Notes: generated by a model not told the origin, from the letters alone. A DNA stretch of 48,668 nt from Streptomyces kronopolitis (GCF_014646275.1 NZ_BMND01000041.1:1-48668); one strand, 5' to 3'; positions 40,119-48,668 are shown, numbered from the stretch's first letter. Translations and numbers: made by a program.

Positions 40119-41014
40119 TGTCGATGGCAGGCGCCGTATATGGCGCGATGATTGGCGGCGGCGCCTTCCTGGTGGTCAGGGAACTGTTGCCGTCCCGCCC
40201 GGACCTGGGCACAGTCCTCGACCGCCTGGAGAACACCACCGCGGCCCCGAAGACGGAGCATGCGCCTGGGACTTCCCGCAGCGCGATCTGGACCGAGCAG
40301 GTCGGCACCCGCGTCCTGGGGTCCTTCGGCGACCAGGTGGGCGTGCCACGAAAGGACCTGGATCTGCTCGGGATCTCGCCGGCCAAGCACGTCGGCGACA
40401 AGGTCATCGGCGCCATCGGTGGCTTCGCGATGCCGCAGATGGCTCTGGCGATGGCCGCGCTGCTCGGCGTTCCGCTGCCGTTCGTGGTGCCGCTGTTCGT
40501 GTCGGTGATGTTCGCGGCGATCATGTGGGTCTCCGCCGACACCAACGTGCGTTCCAAAGCGACCAAGCTGCGGCTGGAGTACCGCTACGCGGTGGCGTCC
40601 TTGATGGAGCGGGCCCGCCTACAGCGCGGGGCGCACTCCGGCGCCGAGCGGGCTCTGTACGAGACGGCTGCGGTCGGCGACGGACGGGTCTATGTCCGGA
40701 TCCGGGCTGCGCTCGATCAGGCCCGGCTGTCGGGCACTCCGCCGTGGGACGCGCTCAAGGCCCTGTCCGAGCAGCTGGACGTCCCCGAGCTGGCCGGGCC
40801 GGCGGATACGTTCGCGCATGCTGGCGGCGAGGGCGCCTCCATCGTCGCGGCGCTGGAGACGCAGGCCAAGGCCCTGCGTAAGCGGTTGCAGACCGACGTC
40901 CAGGCCGAGGCCAACGCCGACTCCGAAAAGAGTGTGGTGCCGGGCACGGTGCTGTTCGTCGTGCTGTTCGCGACCCTCGGCTATCCGCTCTTCCAGACCC
41001 TGATCAGCACCTGA
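40115..41014 (+). CDS. tadC: TadC-like pilus assembly membrane protein
   Basis: A 299-aa relative of TadB with a hydrophobic start (AGAVYGAMIGGGAFLVV), a central pair of helices (MALAMAALLGVPLPFVVPLFVSVMFAAIM), the GspF cytoplasmic domain (LRLEYRYAVASLMERARL, then WDALKALSEQLDVPELAGPADTF) and a final helix (VLFVVLFATLGYPLF). TadB and TadC together form the assembly platform. ATGA overlap with tadB. Confidence 0.83.
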   Translation: MMSMAGAVYGAMIGGGAFLVVRELLPSRPDLGTVLDRLENTTAAPKTEHAPGTSRSAIWTEQVGTRVLGSFGDQVGVPRKDLDLLGISPAKHVGDKVIGAIGGFAMPQMALAMAALLGVPLPFVVPLFVSVMFAAIMWVSADTNVRSKATKLRLEYRYAVASLMERARLQRGAHSGAERALYETAAVGDGRVYVRIRAALDQARLSGTPPWDALKALSEQLDVPELAGPADTFAHAGGEGASIVAALETQAKALRKRLQTDVQAEANADSEKSVVPGTVLFVVLFATLGYPLFQTLIST

Positions 41015-41070
41015 TCGCTTCAGCGGCGACAGCACAGCAACCGTTCACCACAAATAGAGGGGGAGATCCC

Positions 41071-41283
41071 ATGAAGCACACCGCCCGCACCCTGCGATCC
41101 CGGCTGGCCGACCGCTGGCTGACGGCCGTGGCCCGCATGACGAGCACCCGCAGTGACGCCGGCCTGGAGACCCTGGAAAAGCTCATCATCGGCGCCGTCC
41201 TCATCGTCGCCGCCACCGCCTTCGGCGCTGCGTTCAACGGCAAGTTCGACTCGCTGATGTCCACCTTCAAGAGCTCGTTCTGA
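41071..41283 (+). CDS. Flp-type major pilin precursor
   Basis: A 70-aa prepilin with a long basic leader ending in SDAG, then LETLEKLIIGAVLIVAATAF. Cleavage after the Gly would leave Glu at position +5, the signature of type IVb/Flp pilins. The mature protein is about 40 residues, within the Flp size range. GGGGGAG precedes the ATG. Position right after tadC fits the major pilus subunit. Confidence 0.85.
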   Translation: MKHTARTLRSRLADRWLTAVARMTSTRSDAGLETLEKLIIGAVLIVAATAFGAAFNGKFDSLMSTFKSSF

Positions 41284-41284
41284 C

Positions 41285-41701
41285 ATGTGGCGGAGCTGGA
41301 GGCAGCGGTGGTGCGCACGGCGCGCAGGCATGCGGGGCGATGAGGGAATGGGGACGCTGGAGTTCACCATCACCGCGCCGGTCATCATGCTGATTCTGTG
41401 CGCCGGGCTGCAGCTGGGCATGTGGTACCTGGCCCAGGAGGCCGCGCTCACCGCTGCCCGCAAGGCCGCCACCGTCGGCGCCGCCTACCAGGCCTCCCCC
41501 GCTGACGGCACCGCCCGCGCCCGGAATTGGCTCGCCGGGGTGCACCTCATCAAGGGCACGGTCGTCTCCTCGTCGGGCTCCACCGCCGACCGGGTCCGTG
41601 TGACCGTGACGGGCACCAGCCTGTCGCTGGTGCCCGGCTGGACCCCGCAGGTCACCAAGTCCGCCGAAGTGCCTGTTGAGCGCTGGGATGTGGGGCCGTG
41701 A
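41285..41701 (+). CDS. TadE-like pseudopilin
   Basis: A 138-aa protein starting two bases after the pilin stop. The N-terminal DEGMGTLEFTITAPVIMLIL shows a prepilin-type site: cleavage before MGTLE gives Glu+5. The following helix is hydrophobic, and the rest forms a TadE-like beta-rich part (TVVSSSGSTADRVRVTVTGTS). TadE proteins are minor pilus components processed by the same prepilin peptidase. Confidence 0.8.
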   Translation: MWRSWRQRWCARRAGMRGDEGMGTLEFTITAPVIMLILCAGLQLGMWYLAQEAALTAARKAATVGAAYQASPADGTARARNWLAGVHLIKGTVVSSSGSTADRVRVTVTGTSLSLVPGWTPQVTKSAEVPVERWDVGP

Positions 41702-42147
41702 TGACGATGCTGCGCCGCCTTCACCGGCGGGACGACCGGGGCACCTACACCCTGGAAAACATCATTTGCGTGTGCTTCCTGCTGCCCTTCCTGGGGCTGC
41801 TCGCCGCGTACGGTCTGGCCGGAGTTTTTGATTCCAGCGTCGACAATGCCGCCAACTCCGCGGCCCGCGCTGCGTCGCAGGCCGCTGACGCGGACACCGC
41901 CCAGGCCCGCGGCCGCGCCGCCGCCACTGCGGCCCTGCGCCAGGACGATCGCAACTGCACCAGCCGGACCGTCAGTATCGACACCAGTTCCTTCAACGCG
42001 CCGCTCGGGCAGGCCGCGAGCGTGACCGCCACCGTCACCTGCACCATCCCGCTCTCCCAGCTGACGGTGCCGGGCCTGCCCGGCTCCAAGACGCTCACCG
42101 CCACGGCCACGAGCGCGCTGGACCAGTACGCCGACCGCGCGGAGTGA
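41698..42147 (+). CDS. Second TadE/TadF-like pseudopilin
   Basis: A 149-aa protein overlapping the previous stop (ATGA type). Its RGTYTLENIICVCFLLPFLG segment again gives Glu+5 after the Gly. The soluble part has Cys residues and a VTATVTCTIPLSQLTVPGLPG strand region. It is probably a minor pseudopilin setting pilus tip or assembly. Confidence 0.78.
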   Translation: MMTMLRRLHRRDDRGTYTLENIICVCFLLPFLGLLAAYGLAGVFDSSVDNAANSAARAASQAADADTAQARGRAAATAALRQDDRNCTSRTVSIDTSSFNAPLGQAASVTATVTCTIPLSQLTVPGLPGSKTLTATATSALDQYADRAE

Positions 42148-42149
42148 CC

Positions 42150-42608
42150 ATGCTGCCCTTTACTTCCGCCGCCCGCCGGTTCCTGCGCCACCGCTGCCGT
42201 GGTCCCGCAGACCGCGGCTCGGCCACGTTGTTCTGGATCATCGTCGGCATGGTCTTCCTCAGCCTGCTGGCTCTCGTCGTGGACGGCGGGGGACAGCTCA
42301 AGGCGTCCGCGCACGCCGACGACGTCGCCAATGCCGCGGCCAGGGCAGGCGGTCAGCAGATCGACGCCGGCAAGGCCATCCCCGGCGGGGAGGTCGTCGT
42401 CGACCCGGCGGCCGCCGTCTCCGTCGCCCGGGACTTCTTGCGCCAGGCCGGAGTGGAGGGCACCGTCTCTGTTTCCGACGGCGGCAAGCGCCTGAACGTG
42501 GACGTGACCGACACCTACAACTGCCTCATGCTCGTCGGCGTCGGCCGCCCCACCCTGCCCGTCACCGGACACGGCACCGCCCAGCTCGTCCACCAGGTCG
42601 GAGACTGA
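42150..42608 (+). CDS. TadG/TadE-like protein lacking the +5 Glu
   Basis: A 152-aa protein with RGSATLFWIIVGMVFLSLLALVVDGGGQLKASAHADDVANAAARAGGQ, the usual Flp-pilus TadG-N form. After the Gly the fifth residue is Phe instead of Glu, so it may be processed differently or not at all. The ATG at 42150 with GGAG five bases upstream was chosen over a GTG at 42144. The C-terminal part contains a VSVSDGGKRLNVDVTDTY strand pair. Confidence 0.75.
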   Translation: MLPFTSAARRFLRHRCRGPADRGSATLFWIIVGMVFLSLLALVVDGGGQLKASAHADDVANAAARAGGQQIDAGKAIPGGEVVVDPAAAVSVARDFLRQAGVEGTVSVSDGGKRLNVDVTDTYNCLMLVGVGRPTLPVTGHGTAQLVHQVGD

Positions 42609-42613
42609 CTGAC

Positions 42614-45600
42614 ATGCCCCACCCCCACTCCCCCACGCACCGCCCCTGGCCGCTGACCCTGGTACGCGTCACCGGCAGCCTTGCGGCCCTTGCCGCGCTC
42701 GTCGTCGGCCTGCCGCTCGCGCTGCTGCGCGTCGGCACGCTGCCCGCTGGCGTGCCCTCCGTGGGCGATATCGGGGATGCCCTGATGGCGCCGGACGACG
42801 GGCAGGTCCTCTTCACCGCCATCACGCTGGTGTGCTGGGTGCTGTGGGCATGGTTCATCGCCTCCCTGGTCGTGGAGGCCGCGGCCCTCCTGCGCCACCG
42901 GGCCGCGCCGCGGGTTCGGGGCCTGGCCGCACCGCAGCGCCTTGCGGCCGTACTGCTGGGCGGACTGCTGGTCTTCCCGTCGGCCACCGCTATCGCCGCT
43001 ACCCCCGCCACCGCGGTTGCCCACAACACGACGGCAGCCCCCGCCCCCTCCACCGCCCACGCGCCCACGCCGCAGAAGGCGTCCACACACACTGGTCCCC
43101 GGCACACCGTGGGCGCGACCGGCGAGACACTGTGGGACCTGGCCGAGCACTACCTCGGCGACGGGCGCCGCTACAGCGAACTGCGCGCCCTGAACCCCGG
43201 CCTGCCGCAGACCGCGACGCTGCCCGTCGGCACCGTCGTCAACCTGCCAGCCGACGCGTACGGCGTGCACACCGAGCTCGCCGCGGCCGCCCCGGCCTCC
43301 GCCGAGACCCAGCAGGAGCCAAAGGCCGAAACGTACACGGTGGCTTCGGGCGACTCCCTCTCCGGCATCGCGCAGAAGAAGCTGGGCAGCGCCAGTCGCT
43401 GGCACGACATCTACACCGAGAACCGCGACGAGATCAGCAACCCTGACCTGATCTACCCGGGCCAGCACTTTGACCTGCCCGGCCACAACGCCCAGCCCCC
43501 GCACGCGGACCACGAGGACGCCCCGCGGCCCGCCCCGGCCAAGCCGGCCCCGCACAAGGACCACAGCGCCGCGCCGACCACCCCGGACACGGACTCCTCT
43601 ACCGGCGCACCCGACCGTCAGGCACCCGAGCACCACGGCAGTTCCAGCACGCACCGCCCCGACGCCCAGCCGGAACACTCCTCCCCCGCCGCGCCAGCCC
43701 CCTCGTCTCCCGCCCCGTCAACACCCGACGTCCCTGCGCCCCATGGCTCCGCGCAGACGGAGACGGCGCAGCCGGAGGTGCATGCCGTTGACGATGAGCA
43801 GACGCTGGCGCCCGCCATGGTGTGGGCTGGGGCCGGTGTGCTGGCCGCGGCGCTGATCGGCACGCTCGTCACCCGCCGTGTGCTGCAGCAGCGCCGCCGC
43901 AAGCCCGGCCACCGCATCGCCATGCCCGAGGGAAGTGCCGCCGAGACCGAGCGCCGACTGCGCAGCGTCCAGCACAGCGGCTTCGACCTCCTCAATGCCG
44001 CTCTGCGGGCGCTCGCCTCCCACCTCGCCGACGCCGGGCGCGACCTGCCCGATCTCGACGCGGTGGTCCTGCACGACGCCCGACTCGATCTCCACCTGGC
44101 CCGACAGGCCCCGCCGGTCGCTCCGTTCACGGCCATGCCCGGCCAGCCGCACGTGTGGACCTGCACCGCCGCCCACCCCACTCTGGGCGAGGACCACAGC
44201 GACATGGATGCCCCCTACCCCGCTCTGGTCTCGCTCGGCTGGGACGACGACGGCCGCCTGGTCCTGGTCGACCTCGAGCGCATCGGCGTCCTCAACCTCA
44301 CCGGCGATGCTCACCTCGCCCAGAGCGTGATGCGGGGGATCGCAATGGAGTTGGCAACCGCCAGCGTCCACGGCCCCCTGGACGTCACGGTCGTCGATAG
44401 CACCGCGCCCGGCCTGGACGACGTCGTACCCGAGCGCGTCGCCCGCAGCGCAAGCCTCGCCCAGATCACCACTAAGCTCACCGCCCACGCCACCGACCAG
44501 CGCCGCAGCCTCACCGAGCTCGGTGCACGCGGTCTGGGCGAGGCCCGGCTGCACGAGGACTCCGGCGGCGCCTGGACACCCCACGTCGTCCTCGCCCAAG
44601 ACCTGACCGGCGACCCGGGCGCGCTCTTCGCGGCTCTCGAACTCGATGCCGCGCCGCGCACCGCGAGCGCCGTCGTTGTCGCCGCCCCGACCGACGTGCC
44701 GCTGCCCGACACCGCCTGGACCCTGGACTGCGGCGGCCCGGAGCAGAGCGTCACCCTGCCCGGCTCCGGCCTCACCATCCATGTCCAGGGCCTGGACAAC
44801 GCCGTCTACGCGGATGCCGTCGAGCTGCTGCGCGTCGCCGCCAGCTCCGCTTCCCTGCCGCCGTCCCCCGCCCCGGCCCATCCCGTCACCGACGAGGAGG
44901 ACTTGCAGACCACGGACGCAACCCCCGGCGAGCAGCCGGCCGGGACCTCGGGCGCGGACGGGGCCGGGTTGCCGGCCGAATACGCCGACGACGAGGGCGA
45001 GGACGCCGCCGACGAGCCGGAAGGTCCCGCAAAGCACGCCGCAGCCCTCCCCCAGCTGGCCACGGAGCCCGTCGACACCAGCACCACCGTCGCACCGGGC
45101 CCGGCAGACACCGCACTGGTCCGCGTCGCGCAGGCCTGCACCACCGGCACCGCGCACCTCACCATCCCCCTCCCGCCCGAGACGACAACTGCGGCACCCG
45201 AAAGCGAAGATACGGCCGCCGCTGCCGGCGCCGCGGCGCCAGACATCCTGCTGCTCGGCCCCGTCTCCCTCACCGGTGCGACCGGCCGCTACGACTCCGC
45301 CCGAGAAGCCCCCAGCACAGAACTCGCGGTCTTCCTCTACCTGAACCCCGACGTCGACCACCACGCCATCGACGCCGCACTGTGGCCCACCAGCACCGTG
45401 CACAAGTCCATGCGCACCTCCGTGATCTCCCGCCTGCGCAGCTGGCTGGGCCAGGACGCCGACGGCACGTACTTCTTCCCGCGCCTGCAGGACACCGAAG
45501 GCCACCGCTACCGGCTCAGCCCCAGCGTCGACTGTGACTGGACCCGCTTCCAGCGCTTCGCCGCAGCGGGGCTTCACGACGTGAGTGAGGACGGGGATCT

Positions 45601-45997
45601 GGCGCTGCGCCGCGCGCTGTCCCTCGTGCGCGGTCGCCCGTTCTCCGCTGTCGACCGCCAGCGCTACTCCTGGGCCGAGCCGCTCATGCAGGAGATGTGC
45701 GAGGCCATTGTGGATGTCGCGCTGGAGCTGTCCGACCGTCTGCGGGAGGCTGGCGACACCACCGGCGCCCTGTGGTCGGCGAACCGCGGTCTCCTCGCCG
45801 CCGAGGAGAGCGAACCGCTGCACCGTGCCGTCTTCCGGGCCCACCACAAGGCCGGTGACACCGCTGCCTTGCGCGAGGCCGCCGCCAGGCTGGTCCGTAT
45901 CAACGACCAGCTCGGCGGCGAAGGCGTCGATATGGACGCCGAGACCGCGCAGCTCCTGCGTGACCTGCTCCCCCGCACCCGCCAGACCACCAGCTGA
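42614..45997 (+). CDS. Membrane LysM-BTAD multidomain protein (1127 aa)
   Basis: The N-terminal third has three membrane segments (about residues 18-40, 65-88 and 108-127). Two LysM domains follow: HTVGATGETLWDLAEHYLG region (about 163-210) and YTVASGDSLSGIAQKKLG region (about 240-290). A Pro/Ala-rich stretch leads to another membrane helix near 400-420 (VWAGAGVLAAALIGTLV). The C-terminal ~240 residues form an OmpR-like winged helix plus BTAD helical domain (SMRTSVISRLRSWLG, then ALSLVRGRPFS). Such LysM-BTAD proteins accompany Streptomyces Tad loci. The layout suggests sensing cell-wall contact outside and a protein- or DNA-binding output inside. Confidence 0.85.
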   Translation: MPHPHSPTHRPWPLTLVRVTGSLAALAALVVGLPLALLRVGTLPAGVPSVGDIGDALMAPDDGQVLFTAITLVCWVLWAWFIASLVVEAAALLRHRAAPRVRGLAAPQRLAAVLLGGLLVFPSATAIAATPATAVAHNTTAAPAPSTAHAPTPQKASTHTGPRHTVGATGETLWDLAEHYLGDGRRYSELRALNPGLPQTATLPVGTVVNLPADAYGVHTELAAAAPASAETQQEPKAETYTVASGDSLSGIAQKKLGSASRWHDIYTENRDEISNPDLIYPGQHFDLPGHNAQPPHADHEDAPRPAPAKPAPHKDHSAAPTTPDTDSSTGAPDRQAPEHHGSSSTHRPDAQPEHSSPAAPAPSSPAPSTPDVPAPHGSAQTETAQPEVHAVDDEQTLAPAMVWAGAGVLAAALIGTLVTRRVLQQRRRKPGHRIAMPEGSAAETERRLRSVQHSGFDLLNAALRALASHLADAGRDLPDLDAVVLHDARLDLHLARQAPPVAPFTAMPGQPHVWTCTAAHPTLGEDHSDMDAPYPALVSLGWDDDGRLVLVDLERIGVLNLTGDAHLAQSVMRGIAMELATASVHGPLDVTVVDSTAPGLDDVVPERVARSASLAQITTKLTAHATDQRRSLTELGARGLGEARLHEDSGGAWTPHVVLAQDLTGDPGALFAALELDAAPRTASAVVVAAPTDVPLPDTAWTLDCGGPEQSVTLPGSGLTIHVQGLDNAVYADAVELLRVAASSASLPPSPAPAHPVTDEEDLQTTDATPGEQPAGTSGADGAGLPAEYADDEGEDAADEPEGPAKHAAALPQLATEPVDTSTTVAPGPADTALVRVAQACTTGTAHLTIPLPPETTTAAPESEDTAAAAGAAAPDILLLGPVSLTGATGRYDSAREAPSTELAVFLYLNPDVDHHAIDAALWPTSTVHKSMRTSVISRLRSWLGQDADGTYFFPRLQDTEGHRYRLSPSVDCDWTRFQRFAAAGLHDVSEDGDLALRRALSLVRGRPFSAVDRQRYSWAEPLMQEMCEAIVDVALELSDRLREAGDTTGALWSANRGLLAAEESEPLHRAVFRAHHKAGDTAALREAAARLVRINDQLGGEGVDMDAETAQLLRDLLPRTRQTTS

Positions 45998-46131
45998 GAG
46001 GCGGCCGAACACCCGGCACTCACCAGCTGGTGCCGCGCAGCAAACCACCCGACGATGCGGGCGCACCGTGCGCCTGCTCACGGAATCCCAGCCGCCGCGC
46101 TTCAGGCGGCGCAGCACGAGAGGGGCGCTCC

Positions 46132-46854
46132 ATGCTCGGTCAGCTGCTGGCCACGCTTGTGGGCCTTGCAGCAGGAGCTGCCCTACGCCCGGTCGTTGTT
46201 GCTCTCGCCGTCCCGGCCGGCGAGCCCGTCAGCATCCCGTGCATGGCCTGCTCGCCGTGTCCGGGCGCGACGTGGCGCCCGTATGCCCTGCGGCTGCTGC
46301 CGCCAGGCGGCCGCTGTTCCACCTGCCGTGTCCGGTTGTGTGCACCCTGGCTGCCGGAGCTCACCACTGCGGCGGCGTTCGCCGCGGTCGCGGCCGGCGG
46401 GACGGAAGGCTGGTACGCCGCTGCCCAGTACTGGCTGGCGCTCATTGGCTCCGCCCTGCTGTTGGTCGACAGCGCCGTCCAACGTCTACCGGACGCCCTG
46501 ACCCTGCCCGCCGCCGTCGGCACCTTCACGCTGCTCACCGTCGCCTCCGCGCACCACGAGCCCGGCAGTCTCGGGCGGGCCCTGGCCGCCGCGGCCGCCG
46601 CCGGCGTGCTGTTCACGGTGCTGGCCTTGGGCGGCATGGGCCTGGGTGACGCCAAGCTCGTCATCTCTCTCAGCGCCCTGCTCGGATGGCACAGCTGGCA
46701 TGTGGCACTCCTGGGGCTCATGATGAGCTTCCTGCTCGCGGCTGTCGTGGCGGTCTTCTTGCTCCTCGCCCGACGCAGCACCCGCAAAAGCACGATGGCC
46801 TTCGGCCCGTTCCTGATCATCGGCACGCTGGCCGCCCTCCTTGCCCACAGCTAA
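46132..46854 (+). CDS. A24 prepilin peptidase
   Basis: A 240-aa polytopic enzyme of the TadV/PilD family. The two catalytic aspartates appear as Asp113 or Asp121 (VDSAVQRLPD) and Asp173 (GMGLGDAKL). CMAC and CSTC pairs in the N-terminal loop are the zinc knuckle of PilD-like members. It cleaves the leader of the pilin and pseudopilins encoded upstream. The start has GAGAGG upstream; the frame stays open further back without coding bias. It closes the Tad locus. Confidence 0.88.
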   Translation: MLGQLLATLVGLAAGAALRPVVVALAVPAGEPVSIPCMACSPCPGATWRPYALRLLPPGGRCSTCRVRLCAPWLPELTTAAAFAAVAAGGTEGWYAAAQYWLALIGSALLLVDSAVQRLPDALTLPAAVGTFTLLTVASAHHEPGSLGRALAAAAAAGVLFTVLALGGMGLGDAKLVISLSALLGWHSWHVALLGLMMSFLLAAVVAVFLLLARRSTRKSTMAFGPFLIIGTLAALLAHS

Positions 46855-47628
46855 ATTCGCCCGCAGTGCTGAGCGGTGGGGCTGTCGTGCGGTTGGTGGT
46901 GGCCAGTCGTTGGCCGATCGCGCTCGTGCAGGTGACCGTGGCCGACTTCCCCGAACCGGCCATCAGACGATCGGCCATGACCGACTCGGAGGATGGCCGG
47001 TCAGCGGCCACGTAGGCGGTTCAGCCAGCCGTGCAGGCGCGGCGAGCGCGGCGAAGGAACGGCGGGTGGACAGCGCGGTAGTGGCGGAACGACCGGACCG
47101 CCGGCTGGTGCCGGTGGCCGATCCGGTGCCCGAGGCTGAGCCGGAGCCGGAGGCCGACGGGCAGTGGAGGCTGAAGTGCCCGCCCGTGGACCTCTCAGCG
47201 GGATGAGGTACGGCGGGCAGGGCTTGATGTCGATTGCCGACCGGTCGTATTCGTCACCCCGTTCATCCCGGACCCACGGGATCCGCACCCCCGGCTTCCT
47301 CTGCGGCTTTCCCACCTGCTCCCCCACTCCTCGACGGCTGATACACCGATCTTGCCGCAGCTACCGACGCTCGCCGGTCGACTTGGAGGGTTTCTTTGGC
47401 CGCCGTACCGCCGGGCGGGACACAGCGGCGAATAGCCGGATGGGATGGCCGATCAGACCATCGGCCACGGGAGTATCCGTGCGCGGGCGTGTGGCCGACT
47501 CCTGCACTTCGGCCATCGGCCACGGGGTGGATCGGTCATGGCCGCGGCCGGACCGGTGGAGGCTTGTCGGCCACTCGGCCACGGCTCTCACGCTGTGGCC
47601 GATGCCGTGGGCTTAATCTGCCGATCGG
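46855..47628. other. Non-coding region with GGCCATGACCGAT-type repeats
   Basis: About 775 bp without a supported gene. It carries TGGCCGATCG (46911), ATCGGCCATGACCGA (46970-46984), GGCCATCGGCCACGG near 47511, and the inverted ATCGGTCATGGCC (47531-47543), with more partial copies to 47640. The same words occur at 24619-24775, so the two control regions flank the + strand block. Confidence 0.6.
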
Positions 47629-48668
47629 TCACGTGCGGTCGGTGACCGACCTCAGGTGGGCGCGGCCCTGCTGTCGCTCGCGATCGGCCTTGATCTTCTT
47701 GGCCTCGGCAACCGCTCGCTGGCCCGTTCGCGGGGCTACTCCCAGCCGACGGGCAGCCTCTGCACCGGACAGTTTCTTCTCCCCTGCAGCCTCCGCCTCG
47801 ATCATCCACTGCAGCACCTGCTCGATCCTCTCTTCATCGGGATCGCGCTCTTGCTGCTGCGGCTGCGGCTGCCGCGCCGTGGCCTCACCGCTGTCCAACG
47901 CCTCGGCCTCCCAGAGTTCAGGCTGGCCGACGGTGTCCGGCTCACGGGCCGACGGGATGGCCGACGGGCTGGCCGCGGACGCAGCGGCACTGTGGCCGGT
48001 CACGCCCTGGCTGGTGACCGAGGAGACCGGTTGATGCGTCTGCTGCCCACCGGTGGCCGACGCTGCGGCCACCGGCTCCTGAAGCGGGGGTGCATCGGCC
48101 ACCGCGGTGCTGGCCGAAGCGTGCTCGGTCACGCCGCTGTAGGTCGCGTGACCGACATCAGCCGGCTGCGGCTCAGGCTCGGGCTTCGGGTCGACCACGT
48201 CCATGATCGGCGCAGGGTCTTCCCGGGCGTTGGGTGCGTCGCCGTGCTGGGTGGTGTAGGCGTGGACGGCACCGGCGAAGTCGTCCCCGTGCTCCTGCTC
48301 GGGGACGAACGCCGGGTCGTAGTTCCCGCGGTACGTCACCTGCTGCGGGGCCACGAACCACTGACTCGGCAGTTCCTCGGACTCGGCACCGACGTTGGAC
48401 TCGGTTCCGACCCCCGCGTCGGCTCCGACCCCGGCCGGCTCCTGCGTCGTGGGCTCCAGGGCGGGCGTGGCGGATCGCCAAGGCGCCGGCAGCAGCTGCG
48501 GTTCGATGCCCGCGGCGGCCAGCCCCGCGGGAGCGGTCTTCGCCAGCGGCACCCCGAACCGCGCGAGCCGCAGCGGCATCAGGGACTCCACGGGGGCCTT
48601 GCGGCGCCAGGCCCGTCCGAACCGGGAACGCAGGCGGGCCTGGTACACCAGCCGCTCCTGCTCCAGCT
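47629..48668 (-). CDS. C-terminal part of a DUF2637-like/SpdB-like regulator, cut by the window edge
   Basis: The frame is open at the right edge of the window, so only the last ~346 residues are present. A long Pro/Ala/Glu-rich linker ends in a C-terminal helix-turn-helix: EEAAGEKKLSGAEAARRLGVAPRTGQRAVAEAKKI-type segment (about 50 residues before the end). This linker plus RTGQRA helix is typical of Streptomyces DUF2637 membrane proteins related to SpdB, implicated in plasmid spread. The membrane half would lie beyond the window. No internal start is supported as the true one. Confidence 0.6.
   Translation of the reverse strand, partial: LEQERLVYQARLRSRFGRAWRRKAPVESLMPLRLARFGVPLAKTAPAGLAAAGIEPQLLPAPWRSATPALEPTTQEPAGVGADAGVGTESNVGAESEELPSQWFVAPQQVTYRGNYDPAFVPEQEHGDDFAGAVHAYTTQHGDAPNAREDPAPIMDVVDPKPEPEPQPADVGHATYSGVTEHASASTAVADAPPLQEPVAAASATGGQQTHQPVSSVTSQGVTGHSAAASAASPSAIPSAREPDTVGQPELWEAEALDSGEATARQPQPQQQERDPDEERIEQVLQWMIEAEAAGEKKLSGAEAARRLGVAPRTGQRAVAEAKKIKADRERQQGRAHLRSVTDRT

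Noticed and set aside
43718..46117. Long antisense open frame opposite the LysM-BTAD gene
   Set aside because: Val/Gly-rich mirror of a real multidomain protein.
1..48668. tRNA, rRNA, insertion sequences and transposases
   Set aside because: None were recognised in either strand; I did not see transposase motifs or terminal repeats of IS type.

Overview
The window looks like the left end of a linear Streptomyces replicon, most likely a conjugative linear plasmid. Base 1 starts with the 13-bp palindrome CCCGCGGAGCGGG, the archetypal first palindrome of Streptomyces telomeres. Six more perfect inverted repeats follow within 168 bp, and then a helicase of the TtrA type, the usual telomere neighbour. 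DNA is very GC-rich throughout, third codon positions are nearly all G/C, many genes overlap by ATGA/GTGA, and GTG starts are common.

Layout. (1) 1-5293: telomere, then a + strand operon of a telomere-linked helicase and two unrecognised proteins. (2) 5433-12289: mostly unrecognised minus-strand accessory genes, plus a duplicated Cys-rich zinc-binding protein and a YgjP-like HELAH metallopeptidase. (3) 12300-18416: five copies of one promoter plus leader-hairpin cassette, each driving a short minus-strand accessory unit (YgjP-like peptidase, zinc-ribbon proteins, a DUF3846-like protein, small unknowns). A lone RelE-like toxin sits on the + strand. Two probable frameshifts lie at 16.6 and 17.05 kb. 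(4) 18834-24344 (minus): a Rep-like winged-helix protein with a 12-bp tandem array beside it, a small protein, a Replic_Relax-family protein, a VirD4/HerA-like coupling ATPase and a membrane protein. (5) 24345-25083: a divergent control region with a pyrimidine-rich tract, GGCCGATCGG-type repeats and six GGCATGCC palindromes. (6) 25084-34238 (+): a sigma-like regulator followed by a Gram-positive type IV secretion set (TcpC/VirB8, small membrane protein, TcpE/VirB3-like, VirB4, VirB6, lytic transglycosylase-NlpC/P60). (7) 34487-46854 (+): a complete Tad/Flp-type pilus locus (lipoprotein, secreted protein, CpaB-like, TadZ-like, TadA, TadB, TadC, pilin, three pseudopilins, a LysM-BTAD membrane protein, prepilin peptidase). 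(8) 46855-48668: non-coding DNA carrying the same GGCCATGACCGAT repeats as region 5, then the 3' part of a minus-strand gene cut by the window edge.

Working model (inference): regions 4-7 form one transfer module. The coupling ATPase and Replic_Relax protein would prepare DNA, the Tcp/VirB channel would move it, and the Tad pilus would make contact between hyphae. Typical Streptomyces plasmids transfer with a single FtsK-like TraB protein, so a T4SS and a Tad pilus in one co-oriented ~21.8-kb block on a linear replicon is the most interesting system here. The five-copy promoter-hairpin cassette is the second: a candidate small regulon of the element.
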